Assembly (NCBI GenBank): GCA_030065755.1 | Contig: JASJDA010000101.1 | Span: 1 to 34,505, forward strand | Direction: 5' to 3' | Length of the DNA stretch: 34,505 nt | Source of the DNA: Prochloraceae cyanobacterium | GTDB taxonomy: Bacteria; Cyanobacteriota; Cyanobacteriia; Cyanobacteriales; JASJDA01 | In this document: positions 23,772 to 31,818 of the stretch, piece after piece | Layout of the letters: each line of letters begins with the position of its first letter | Numbering within the stretch: position 1 is the stretch's first letter | Notes under the pieces: generated by a model | Seen by the model: only the letters and a program-made list of their open reading frames with translations | Databases searched by the model: none | What the model was told of the DNA's origin: nothing | Position numbers and translations under genes: made by a program

Positions 23772-24785
23772 ATGACAAGACGGGCTTTTGTAACAGGAGG
23801 AACTGGATTTGTTGGAGCAAATTTAGTACGATCGCTTCTAAAAAACGGATATTCAGTAAAGGCTTTAGCACGTAATAATAGTTGTTTGGACAATCTTCAA
23901 GGCTTAGATATTGAAATAGTTGAAAGCGACCTCAAAGACCCAGATTTAGACGAAAAAATGCGAGGTTGCGAAGTGTTATTTCACGTTGCTGCCCGTTATT
24001 CTCTATGGCAAAAAGATAAAAAAGCAGTATATCGAGATAATGTTTTAGGAACTAGAAATATTTTAGAAGCAGCGCGAAAAGCAGGAATTGAACGCACTGT
24101 TTATACTAGTTCTGTCGCCGCAATTGGAGTAGAAAATCCAGGGACAATTGCCGATGAAAATTATCAAAGTCCGGTAGAAAAATTAATAGGTAACTATAAA
24201 AAATCTAAATTTTATGCCGAACGAGAAGCAGTTAAAGCAATTGAATTAGGTCAAGATATAGTAATAGTTAATCCCAGTACTCCTATTGGCCCTTGGGACA
24301 TTAAACCTACACCTACTGGAGATATTATTTTACGGTTTTTGCGCCGTCAAATGCCTGTTTATGTAAATACTGGTTTAAATTTTATCGACGTGCGAGACGT
24401 AGCGATCGGACACATATTAGCTTTAGAAAAGGGAAAAACAGGCGATCGCTACATCCTGGGAAACGAAAATCTTACTTTAAAAGCTTTACTCGATCGACTG
24501 GCAAAAATAACAGGAATACCAGCACCTCAAAGAACTATACCTCTTTGGGTGCCTCTAACTGTAGCGGCGATCGACGAATATGTCCTTACACCCTTAGGTA
24601 AAAAACCTTCCCTTCCTTTCGATGGAGTTCGCATGTCAGGGCAAAAAATGTATTACGATGCCTCCAAAGCAGTACGGGAACTGGGTTTACCCCAATCTTG
24701 CACTACAGTTGCTCTCCAAGATGCTGTCAACTGGTTCGCCGAAAAAAAATCTATTTTTCAACCCACTTGCTCTCGCTTGAATTAA
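23772..24785 (+). CDS. hpnA: NAD-dependent epimerase/reductase, HpnA-like
   Basis: This extended short-chain dehydrogenase resembles the hopanoid-associated sugar epimerase HpnA and dihydroflavonol 4-reductases. The Rossmann motif is FVTGGTGFVGANLV at the N-terminus; LFHVAARYSLW and TSSVAAIGV follow, and the catalytic YxxxK is NYKKSKFYAE. The later block FIDVRDVAIGHILALEKG is typical. The substrate is unproven; a role in hopanoid head-group or sugar metabolism is inferred from family resemblance, and no squalene-hopene genes are adjacent. I chose ATG 23772, with GAGG eight bases upstream; a TTG one codon earlier is possible and an ATG at 23765 is out of frame. glgA follows after 62 bases that hold an AT-rich inverted repeat. 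Confidence 0.83.
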   Translation: MTRRAFVTGGTGFVGANLVRSLLKNGYSVKALARNNSCLDNLQGLDIEIVESDLKDPDLDEKMRGCEVLFHVAARYSLWQKDKKAVYRDNVLGTRNILEAARKAGIERTVYTSSVAAIGVENPGTIADENYQSPVEKLIGNYKKSKFYAEREAVKAIELGQDIVIVNPSTPIGPWDIKPTPTGDIILRFLRRQMPVYVNTGLNFIDVRDVAIGHILALEKGKTGDRYILGNENLTLKALLDRLAKITGIPAPQRTIPLWVPLTVAAIDEYVLTPLGKKPSLPFDGVRMSGQKMYYDASKAVRELGLPQSCTTVALQDAVNWFAEKKSIFQPTCSRLN

Positions 24786-24824
24786 AATTTTATGATATCT
24801 CGATATAAAGAAAAATAAAATTTT
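24784..24824 (+). other. 10-bp AT-rich inverted repeat between hpnA and glgA
   Basis: AAAATTTTAT (24784-24793) and ATAAAATTTT (24815-24824) are perfect inverted copies around 21 bases, just after the hpnA stop. The right arm ends in a T-run, so it may act as a weak terminator or as an AT-rich promoter element for glgA. Confidence 0.45.
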
Positions 24825-24847
24825 GTTAATAAGCAAGGAGTAATTAT

Positions 24848-26323
24848 ATGTATATAGTCCAGATCGCCTCGGAATGCGCCCCCGTAATTAAAGCGGGAGG
24901 TTTAGGCGATGTGGTTTACGGACTCAGCAGAGAATTAGAAATTCGCGATAACTGCGTTGAGATTATTCTCCCCATGTACGATTGTATGCGTTACGACCAT
25001 ATCTGGGGACTCCACGAAGCATATCGCGATCTTTTCGTACCTTGGTATGGAGGTACAATTCACTGTTCTGTATTCTGCGGTTGGGTACACGAAAGATTGT
25101 GCTTCTTTATTCAGCCACACTCAGGGGATAATTTCTTTAACCGAGGTCACTATTACGGTAGTAACGACGACTATATGCGCTTTGCTTTCTTCAGTAAAGC
25201 TGCTTTAGAATTCCTCCTAGTTAGTAACAAGCGTCCCAATATTATTCACTGTCACGACTGGCAAACTGGTTTAATCCCAGTTATGCTATTCGAGATTTAC
25301 AAGTGGCACGGAATGTGGCAACAACGAGTATGTTACACCATTCATAACTTCAAACACCAAGGAATAGCTGGAATTGACGCTCTTTGGGGAACGGGGCTAA
25401 ATAACGACCTTTACTACTTAAACTACGATCGCCTGCAAGATAATTTCAACGGATCGGCAATCAATTTTATGAAGGGCGGTATAGTCTACTCTAATTACGT
25501 TAATACAGTTTCACCTCACCATGCCTGGGAAGCGCGATTTTCTGATATTGGTTATGGACTCGGACATACCCTAGAAATACACCAACACAAATTTGGAGGT
25601 ATTCTCAACGGCATCGACAACAATATCTGGAATCCATCAACCGACAATCATATACCCTATCACTACGATAAAGATAACCTCAAAGACAAAGTCTGGAACA
25701 AAAAAGCCCTGCGGGAGCGACTTTTATTGCAGGATTGCGATAAACCAATTATTGCTTACATAGGTCGTCTAGACGATCAAAAAGGCGTTCATCTGGTACA
25801 CCATGCCATATACTACGCCCTAAACAGGGGAGCGCAATTCGTTCTTTTAGGTTCGGCGACCAATCAGGAAATAAATAACTGGTTCTGGCACGAAAAACAC
25901 CATCTAAATAATAACCCCGACTGTCATTTAGAAATTGGTTTTAACGAAGAATTAGCTCACCTGATTTATGCAGGGGCGGATATGATGGTAGTTCCCAGTA
26001 ATTACGAACCTTGCGGACTAACCCAGATGATTAGTTTGAGATACGGTACTGTCCCCATTGTGCGAGGGGTTGGCGGTTTGTTAAGTACGGTGTTCGATCG
26101 CGACCACGAAGCCGATCGTCCCCCAGAAGAACGCAATGGTTACGTATTCTATCAAACAGACCCTCACGCTCTAGAATCAGCAATGGAGCGAGCGATCGGA
26201 TTGTACTACGAATATCCTGATGAGTTCAAAAAACTCGTTACTCAAGGCATGAGTTGTGACTATTCCTGGAATAATCCAGGAGACAAATATATGGAAGTTT
26301 ACGAATTAATCCGAGATTTCTAA
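24848..26323 (+). CDS. glgA: Glycogen synthase GlgA (GlgA2-type)
   Basis: This GT5 glucosyltransferase extends alpha-1,4-glucan from ADP-glucose in glycogen storage. The ADP-glucose-binding motif is KAGGLGDVVYGLS (Lys15). Further blocks are IIHCHDWQTGLIP, GILNGIDNNIWNP, IAYIGRLDDQKGVHLV and the C-terminal donor site SNYEPCGLTQMISLRYGTVPIVRGVGGL. Cyanobacteria carry two synthases; the length of 491 residues and the many Tyr/His/Trp residues point to the GlgA2 isoform, by comparison from memory with the Synechocystis pair. AGGAG lies seven bases before the ATG. A 9-bp hairpin follows the gene at 26344-26364. Confidence 0.93.
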   Translation: MYIVQIASECAPVIKAGGLGDVVYGLSRELEIRDNCVEIILPMYDCMRYDHIWGLHEAYRDLFVPWYGGTIHCSVFCGWVHERLCFFIQPHSGDNFFNRGHYYGSNDDYMRFAFFSKAALEFLLVSNKRPNIIHCHDWQTGLIPVMLFEIYKWHGMWQQRVCYTIHNFKHQGIAGIDALWGTGLNNDLYYLNYDRLQDNFNGSAINFMKGGIVYSNYVNTVSPHHAWEARFSDIGYGLGHTLEIHQHKFGGILNGIDNNIWNPSTDNHIPYHYDKDNLKDKVWNKKALRERLLLQDCDKPIIAYIGRLDDQKGVHLVHHAIYYALNRGAQFVLLGSATNQEINNWFWHEKHHLNNNPDCHLEIGFNEELAHLIYAGADMMVVPSNYEPCGLTQMISLRYGTVPIVRGVGGLLSTVFDRDHEADRPPEERNGYVFYQTDPHALESAMERAIGLYYEYPDEFKKLVTQGMSCDYSWNNPGDKYMEVYELIRDF

Positions 26324-26343
26324 CTTCCCTCTTCTGTAAAGTT

Positions 26344-26364
26344 CCCCTAACTAGAAGTTAGGGG
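26344..26364. terminator. 9-bp hairpin between convergent genes
   Basis: CCCCTAACT-AGA-AGTTAGGGG forms a perfect 9-bp stem with a 3-nt loop between glgA (+) and the next gene (-). No clear T-run follows on either strand, so termination is inferred from strength and position only. Confidence 0.55.
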
Positions 26365-26407
26365 ATTATCCCCCCTCGATCGAAGTTCAGATAGGTTAGG
26401 AAAAAGT

Positions 26408-27151
26408 TTACTCTAGTATTTGTAAAGAGTTAAAAAAGATGGCTACTTTTTCTTTTTGCTGCCGTTTAATTTGTTGGCTAGCTCCCAAAACATATAGGCG
26501 TTCTTCTACCAAATAAATTCTGAAAATTATAGTTTCAGTATTATCTTGTAGGCTAAATTCTTTTCCGCGATTTTTACCGAGATTAATAGAACGCTCTTGT
26601 GTCAACTTAAATTGTGTTTCTTCGATAATTGCGTCGCGTATTTTTTCTAAGAATGCTTCTGTATTTTCTATATTCTCTGCATCCAAATTATCTGAGTAAG
26701 CAACAATAAATTCTTCTGATACTGCATTAGAAGTAAATAATTTAAACTCAATTGGCTCGTTGGAAGTTTTTAAATTAATAGTTTCTTGGCTAAAAACTCC
26801 TTGAGGTATCCAAATACTAAATCCAGCTTCAAGAAACATCAAGGGATGCCAGGTAGAAGAAGATGATTCAGGAGTGGAAATATTTAAAGTAGGATCGGGT
26901 TTCCTTTCTTGAATCCTTCTAATTTCACGTTCTAATAGTTCGTCTCCTCGTCGAAAAAAGTCTGGTCGTCTATAAAAATCAGCTAGAACTTTGGTAAAAG
27001 AAAAAGTACCAGTTAACAACAATATAGTGACAATAAATGTCAATTTCCTAGAAGAGATCGACTCGATCTCTATCTTGAAATTATCTTTGCGCCAACGATT
27101 CCAAATATTACAACTTTGCTCTATAATTTTCTGATACCGACGATTAATCAT
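26408..27151 (-). CDS. Uncharacterised membrane-anchored protein
   Basis: I do not recognise a named family with confidence. The 247-residue protein has a basic N-terminus, one membrane segment at about residues 35-57 (KLTFIVTILLLTGTFSFTKV), a charged linker (LLEREIRRIQERKPDP) and a C-terminal domain. In that domain GFSIWIPQG, EFIVAYSDN, GKNRGKEFSLQ and IIFRIYLVEERLYVLGAS follow one another and resemble small PsbP/Mog1-like folds found in cyanobacterial and planctomycete hypothetical proteins. It is most likely anchored in the membrane with the domain outside the cytoplasm. It lies downstream of gmd with a low-complexity tract between, so membership of that operon is uncertain. Confidence 0.65.
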   Translation of the reverse strand: MINRRYQKIIEQSCNIWNRWRKDNFKIEIESISSRKLTFIVTILLLTGTFSFTKVLADFYRRPDFFRRGDELLEREIRRIQERKPDPTLNISTPESSSSTWHPLMFLEAGFSIWIPQGVFSQETINLKTSNEPIEFKLFTSNAVSEEFIVAYSDNLDAENIENTEAFLEKIRDAIIEETQFKLTQERSINLGKNRGKEFSLQDNTETIIFRIYLVEERLYVLGASQQIKRQQKEKVAIFFNSLQILE

Positions 27152-27214
27152 ATATTTATTATACGATCGAAATTTATTACCAACTAAATCAATTTTTGAA
27201 AAGTAAAAAGTAAT

Positions 27215-27281
27215 CTCTTTCTCCCCGTCTCCCTTACTCCCCTACTCCCCTGCTCCCCCTCTTCTTCGTCTCCCTTCTACC
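27215..27281 (-). repeat. GGAG-rich low-complexity tract overlapping the gmd end
   Basis: On the minus strand this is a run of GGGGAGTAGG/GGAGAC-like units. The gmd reading frame enters it and stops at a TAG formed by the repeat itself, giving the tail RRRRGGAGE. The tract continues about 25 bases past the stop. Confidence 0.65.
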
Positions 27282-28213
27282 ATCATACGCACTACGTCCC
27301 TCATTTTAGAGCGCGCTTCCCATCCTAATTTAGCTTTGGCTTTAGCTGGATTTCCCCTACTAATAGCTAAATCTGTCGGTCTCAATAGACTTTTATCGGT
27401 AACTACGTATTTCTGCCAATCTAGATTCATACAAGCAAAAGCAGATGCCACAAAATCCCCTAACTTGTTGCTTTCTCCTGTAGCAATTACATAATCGTCT
27501 GGCTGTTCCTGCTGCAGCATTAAATACATAGCTTCTACGTATTCTGGAGCCCAACCCCAGTCTCTTTGAATAGAAATATTACCCAGACGCAGTTTTTCAG
27601 CGCTGCCATTAGCAATTTTAAGAACAGCAGCGATAATTTTTTGAGTAACGAACCTTTCGGGTCTGAGAGGCGATTCGTGATTAAAAAGGATGCCAGAACA
27701 AGCAAATAAACCGTAAGCCTCCCGATAATTAGCTACTTGCCAAAAAGCAGCAGATTTAGCTACAGCATAAGGGCTTCTGGGACGAAAGGGAGTGTTTTCG
27801 TCTGCGGCTTCACTACCTATATCCCCAAAACACTCACTCGAACCCGCATTGTAAAACTTGATTGGTGCCTTAGTAAAGCGAATTGCTTCGAGGAGATTTA
27901 AAGTTCCAGTAGCGATACTTTCTAGGGTTTCTACGGGTTGCTCGAAAGAAAGACCTACAGAAGTTTGTCCTGCGAGATTATAAACTTCGTCAGGTTCAGT
28001 TTTCAGCAACACTTGTAAGACACTGCGAAAATCTGTGAGGGCTACAGACTCTAATTTAATTCGATCGCGAATGTTCAGGAATTCTAATTTTCTAAAGGAG
28101 GACATTTGTGCGTCCCGCGAAGTTCCGCAGACTTCATAACCCTTGCTTAGCAGTAACTTAGCTAGATAAGCTCCATCTTGACCGGAAACACCACAAATTA
28201 GTGCTTTTTTCAT
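27242..28213 (-). CDS. gmd: GDP-mannose 4,6-dehydratase
   Basis: Gmd converts GDP-mannose to GDP-4-keto-6-deoxymannose, the precursor of GDP-fucose, GDP-rhamnose and related deoxysugars. The NAD(P)-binding motif is CGVSGQDGAYLAKLL (residues 7-21). The active site shows GSSECFG (124-130) and the YxxxK pair Tyr149/Lys153, with the substrate loop FNHESPLRPERFVTQKI. WGWAPEYVEAMYLML is also typical. The C-terminal ~9 residues come from a GGAG-rich repeat and are not family sequence. The ATG overlaps the stop of the upstream glycosyltransferase by four bases (ATGA), indicating translational coupling. No GDP-fucose synthase or 4-ketoreductase is in the window. Confidence 0.94.
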   Translation of the reverse strand: MKKALICGVSGQDGAYLAKLLLSKGYEVCGTSRDAQMSSFRKLEFLNIRDRIKLESVALTDFRSVLQVLLKTEPDEVYNLAGQTSVGLSFEQPVETLESIATGTLNLLEAIRFTKAPIKFYNAGSSECFGDIGSEAADENTPFRPRSPYAVAKSAAFWQVANYREAYGLFACSGILFNHESPLRPERFVTQKIIAAVLKIANGSAEKLRLGNISIQRDWGWAPEYVEAMYLMLQQEQPDDYVIATGESNKLGDFVASAFACMNLDWQKYVVTDKSLLRPTDLAISRGNPAKAKAKLGWEARSKMRDVVRMMVEGRRRRGGAGE

Positions 28214-29148
28214 GATTTTTCTTGCTTAGTAGGTGTTTGTATCATATTTTGTATGACAGCACTTAAATAACCAATTTGACCGTAAGCGTAGAGCAAGTTT
28301 TCAAAGCGAACTCCAGGGTCGGGAAAGTATTTCACAGTTTTATAGAGTCCGCGCAAAATACGTTCTCCACCCGTCCGCAAACGGCTAATACCAGTACGAT
28401 CGCTCAATTGTTCTCGATAACACTCGCTGATACCTTGCCACCAGCTACGCTGTAAAAACCAACTGGGTTTGAGACGTTCGGGAGCAACATTATGAGCAGC
28501 TAAAGCTTCGGGAAGATAAGCGACTTGCCAACCCCGATCGAGAGCCAATTCGGTCATATACAATTCTTCATTAGATAATAACTTTTTGCCCACTCTCCCC
28601 AGATTGAGATCGAAGCCGCCAACTTGCTCTAAAAAAGTCCTTCTAATCGAGTAATTTAAGCCTCTAGGGGTTAAACCAGGATTGTCTATATAGACCACAC
28701 TATCCCCCAGGTCGTAAGCCCCCAAACACCCTGCTGAACTTGGAGAAATCCACTTGGGAGGAGTAACCCCATCGGGCCAAATTAGAGTGACTTTTCCCCC
28801 TGCGATCGCCAGTTTTTCGTTATTCTCATAGGCTTTGAGCAGCACAGAAAGCCATTGGGGGCTGGCTACAGCGTCGTCGTCTAGATAAGCAAGAAGAGGC
28901 GCATTGCTAGATTTAGCACCAGTGTTGCGCGCTGTAGAAAGACCCAGAGTTGGTTCGTAAATGTATTTTAGATGGGGATGGGAAAGGCGCGCTTCTACTA
29001 CTTCGCGGGTGCGATCGCTCGATGCATTATCCACCACCACTATTTCAAAATCGGGACAATCTTGCGCCAAAAGGCTATCGATCGCATCTCCTAAATACTT
29101 ATCTCGATTGTGAGTACAGATAATAGCAGCTATTTGAGATTCTGACAT
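28210..29148 (-). CDS. Family 2 glycosyltransferase (operon member)
   Basis: This GT-A-fold glycosyltransferase transfers a sugar from a nucleotide donor in surface polysaccharide synthesis. It opens with IAAIICTHNRDKYLGDAIDS, typical of GT2, then FEIVVVDNASSDRT and the donor/metal site AYLDDDAVASPQW. A later block GFDLNLGRVGKKLLSNEELY supplies the conserved acidic region before the acceptor-side WW motif (RSWWQG). No membrane segment is apparent except weak hydrophobicity near the C-terminus. It starts three bases after the GT4 gene ends and overlaps gmd by four bases, so the three form one operon. Donor and acceptor cannot be deduced, though a GDP-deoxysugar is plausible from gmd. Confidence 0.9.
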   Translation of the reverse strand: MSESQIAAIICTHNRDKYLGDAIDSLLAQDCPDFEIVVVDNASSDRTREVVEARLSHPHLKYIYEPTLGLSTARNTGAKSSNAPLLAYLDDDAVASPQWLSVLLKAYENNEKLAIAGGKVTLIWPDGVTPPKWISPSSAGCLGAYDLGDSVVYIDNPGLTPRGLNYSIRRTFLEQVGGFDLNLGRVGKKLLSNEELYMTELALDRGWQVAYLPEALAAHNVAPERLKPSWFLQRSWWQGISECYREQLSDRTGISRLRTGGERILRGLYKTVKYFPDPGVRFENLLYAYGQIGYLSAVIQNMIQTPTKQEKS

Positions 29149-29151
29149 GAG

Positions 29152-30396
29152 TTATTGCTTACCTGTTATTGGGTTTGTCGGTTTATTGAGTAAAACTTGT
29201 TCGTAACGCTTACCTATTTTTTCCCAAGAATATTCTTTTTCTACCAACGATCGTCCGTTTTCTGAGAGCTTTTCTCGCAGTTTAGGTTCTTCAAATAAGC
29301 GACCAACAGCATATACGTATTCGTCGATTTCATTAGCTCTCATGGCGCGCAAAGGAACCCCAGCACCGTCTACCTGTAAATTAGCCAAAGCGCGATCGCT
29401 TGCCACTATTGGTACTCCTGCAGCCATGACTCGCAGGACTGAGTCTTTTTCTCCCAATCCTTTGCGATGAGGCATTACACACGCTGTTGCCCAGTGTAGA
29501 ATATCTACTAAGGACGTAATCCGATCTGACACTGAAATATTAGGCAACTCACCTAATTCTAATACTTGTGGAGTTGGGTGAGAACCGATCAATTCTAATT
29601 TTGCTTCTGGATAGCGTTTTTTGATTTCTGGGAACACTTCTAAACATAAAAAACGCGCTGCATCAATATTTGGAGCTTTATCCATCTCCCCAATAAAAAC
29701 TAACCTTTGTCCTCCTCTATTAGAAGCGCGCAAAGGGAACAAACTCAAATCGACACCATTAGGAATGGCGATAATTTTGGCATCGGGACTCAATTTTTCG
29801 ATTTGTTTTCGATCTTCGGTACTAGAGGTAACAATTGCCGAAAATTTAGAACAATATTGCTGTTCGTAACGACGCAATAGGGGCAAGTTGAACCGATCTG
29901 ACAGCCCCGACTCCGAAATCTTTGTTTCTATATAATTCTGGCACGTACGATATACAGAACTGTGAATATTTACTACTGTCCGCACTTTTTCTCGCCACTG
30001 GGGTCGAATATAAATTTCATTAGCGCTATCCTCGCAGGTAATTACATCAAAGCGATCGCCTTTTACCGCCTCGTCTATCCACTCTTGCATCGCTGGAGAG
30101 TAAGTAGATAATACCTGTGGTGGGGTTCCCTGTTGAATAAATGTCCCCAACTGTTTAGCTTTATCTAATATCCCTTCTTTGACTTTAGATTGTTTCACCC
30201 TGGGAAAAATCGTCAATTGCTGCGTCCATTGTTTTAGTTGTTCTACTTGCGCTTCGCTAATATCGTCTCCTCTTTGAGTAACTAGGTGGACTTCGTGGTT
30301 TTGATGGATATATTTCAGTATGTTAAAAGTTCTCCTCTGAGTTTCCCCAATGCTTGGCGGATAGGGAAAAATAGAAGAGATCATTAAAATCTTCAT
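29152..30396 (-). CDS. Family 4 glycosyltransferase
   Basis: This GT-B-fold glycosyltransferase probably adds a sugar in the same polysaccharide pathway as the following GT2 and Gmd. The N-terminus MKILMISSIFPYPPSIGETQ is the usual acceptor-side start. The donor domain has IPNGVDLSLFP, LVFIGEMDKAPNIDAARFL and an unusual donor-site loop CVMPHRKGLGEKDSVLRVMAAGVPIV in place of the common ExGxxxxxxE form, with Glu/Lys/Asp spaced slightly differently. The 414 residues fit GT4. AGGA lies five bases before the ATG at 30396. It is the first gene of the three-gene minus-strand operon. Confidence 0.9.
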   Translation of the reverse strand: MKILMISSIFPYPPSIGETQRRTFNILKYIHQNHEVHLVTQRGDDISEAQVEQLKQWTQQLTIFPRVKQSKVKEGILDKAKQLGTFIQQGTPPQVLSTYSPAMQEWIDEAVKGDRFDVITCEDSANEIYIRPQWREKVRTVVNIHSSVYRTCQNYIETKISESGLSDRFNLPLLRRYEQQYCSKFSAIVTSSTEDRKQIEKLSPDAKIIAIPNGVDLSLFPLRASNRGGQRLVFIGEMDKAPNIDAARFLCLEVFPEIKKRYPEAKLELIGSHPTPQVLELGELPNISVSDRITSLVDILHWATACVMPHRKGLGEKDSVLRVMAAGVPIVASDRALANLQVDGAGVPLRAMRANEIDEYVYAVGRLFEEPKLREKLSENGRSLVEKEYSWEKIGKRYEQVLLNKPTNPITGKQ

Positions 30397-30489
30397 TGTT
30401 TCCTCACAATAATCATAGATAAATTTCTTTTATAGCGATAACATCGATAATATCTAGCTTTCTTTAAATCGGATACGGTATTATCATAG

Positions 30490-31479
30490 ATGCCCAAAGT
30501 TAGTGTTTGCATTCCTACCTATAATCGCGCTCATTATCTGGTTTATTCGGTTAATAGCGTTCTCGATCAAACTTATTCGGATTTTGAGTTAATTGTCTGT
30601 GATGACGGTTCTCCCGATAATACTGCTGAGGTAGTAAGTCAGTGGAAAGATCCTCGAATTCGCTATATCAGACATCCAGAAAATATCGGGCGCAGTCGCA
30701 ATATGCGTTCTGGTTTTGATGCTGCGGAAGGAGAATATTTCATCAAATTCGACGACGATGACGGTTTGACTCCTGATTTTTTAGCCCGTACGGTGGCAGT
30801 ATTAGACTCGGAACCTACTGTAGACTTCGTTTGTACCGATCATTGGATTATTAACGCTAAAGGAGAAAAACAAGAGTCAGCGACGCGAGAAAATTCCGCT
30901 AAGTGGGGTAAGAACAGGTTAAAACAAGGGGTAATTGAAGATTTAATTCGAGAGACTTTTGAGTATCAAAGTTTGCAGGTAGGTTCGACTCTCTTTCGTC
31001 GTGCGACTTTACAAGAAGTTGACTATATGCGTCCAGAAGCAGATGGCTGTGAGGATTTCGATTTATTAGTCCGCTTGGCGATCGCTCAGAAGCAAGGCTA
31101 TTTTCTTCCAGAATTATTAATGGAATATCGCTTCCACGGTCAGCAGACGAGTTTAAAGCAAGATCTCCACTTTTTGTCTGCTAAAACTTTTTGTATTGAC
31201 AGTTATCGTTTTCCCAACGACGAACTAGAAAAGTTACGAGTTGAAAAATTAGCCCTAACAAGACAGGCTTTAGGTTTAAGACTCATCGAAAAAGGAGATG
31301 CTAACAAAGGGCGAGAGTTATTACAACAATCTACTAAAGTTTTAGGCAGTTCTTCTAAAGTAACTTCGGGCTTTATTTTGTCTTATTTGCCTTTGAATTT
31401 GCGACAATTTCTACTCAATTTATTCCGTCAAACTCGCCCCAAAGACTATTCGGAAAAAGTACGAGAAACTGCTGGATAA
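30490..31479 (+). CDS. Family 2 glycosyltransferase (divergent)
   Basis: This second GT2 enzyme is transcribed away from the GT4-GT2-gmd operon. It opens with MPKVSVCIPTYNRAHYLVYS, followed by FELIVCDDGSPDN, IRHPENIGRSRNM and the metal/donor motif FIKFDDDDGLTPDF. The acceptor region has SLQVGSTLFRRATL and DGCEDFDLLVRLA, and LLMEYRFHGQQTS is a common GT2 ending of the catalytic domain. The C-terminal ~90 residues contain a helical tail with a weak hydrophobic stretch (GFILSYLPLNLRQFLLNLF) that may touch the membrane. It shares a 93-base divergent promoter region with the GT4 gene, suggesting common regulation. Confidence 0.9.
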   Translation: MPKVSVCIPTYNRAHYLVYSVNSVLDQTYSDFELIVCDDGSPDNTAEVVSQWKDPRIRYIRHPENIGRSRNMRSGFDAAEGEYFIKFDDDDGLTPDFLARTVAVLDSEPTVDFVCTDHWIINAKGEKQESATRENSAKWGKNRLKQGVIEDLIRETFEYQSLQVGSTLFRRATLQEVDYMRPEADGCEDFDLLVRLAIAQKQGYFLPELLMEYRFHGQQTSLKQDLHFLSAKTFCIDSYRFPNDELEKLRVEKLALTRQALGLRLIEKGDANKGRELLQQSTKVLGSSSKVTSGFILSYLPLNLRQFLLNLFRQTRPKDYSEKVRETAG

Positions 31480-31818
31480 ATTGGCAGGCGATCGAGCGCT
31501 GTCTTTGACAAAAAGCTCTCGGTAGTAGTGAACTACCTATACGATTGAATCAAAGCAAAGATTACAATCGTAGGATTCTCGCGAATTTTGCTAAATTCAT
31601 ATCAGTTGCTATCTCTCTTCAATATAGTAATTGTGTCGATTTTTTGCGGATAAGGATAAATTTAATCATAAATTTTAGCAAATTTGCGATCGAGCAAGTG
31701 CATAATAAAAATATTGAAATCAGAAGTTTTAACTTCACTCAAAGCAGGAAATATCAATAAAAAAATGAAAATATAGCATCCGAAATAAGCAATCGATACC
31801 GAAATTCAATACAAATTT
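31480..31818. other. 339-base intergenic region
   Basis: I see no convincing gene. Shortly after the GT2 stop there are nested hairpins: TGTC-TTT-GACA inside GAGC/GCTC (31495-31520) and GGTAGT-N5-ACTACC (31521-31537), possibly a terminator region. The remainder is AT-rich and probably contains the promoter for the transporter gene. Confidence 0.5.

Noticed and set aside
31521-31537. GTGAACTACC, the reverse complement of the TnpB right-end motif GGTAGTTCAC
   Set aside because: The neighbouring hairpin of the right end is absent and the motif is part of a simple GGTAGT/ACTACC hairpin; a chance match is likely.
31545-31760. A 71-codon open frame after the GT2 gene
   Set aside because: It starts with TTG, has no ribosome-binding site, no recognisable domain and composition like intergenic AT-rich DNA.
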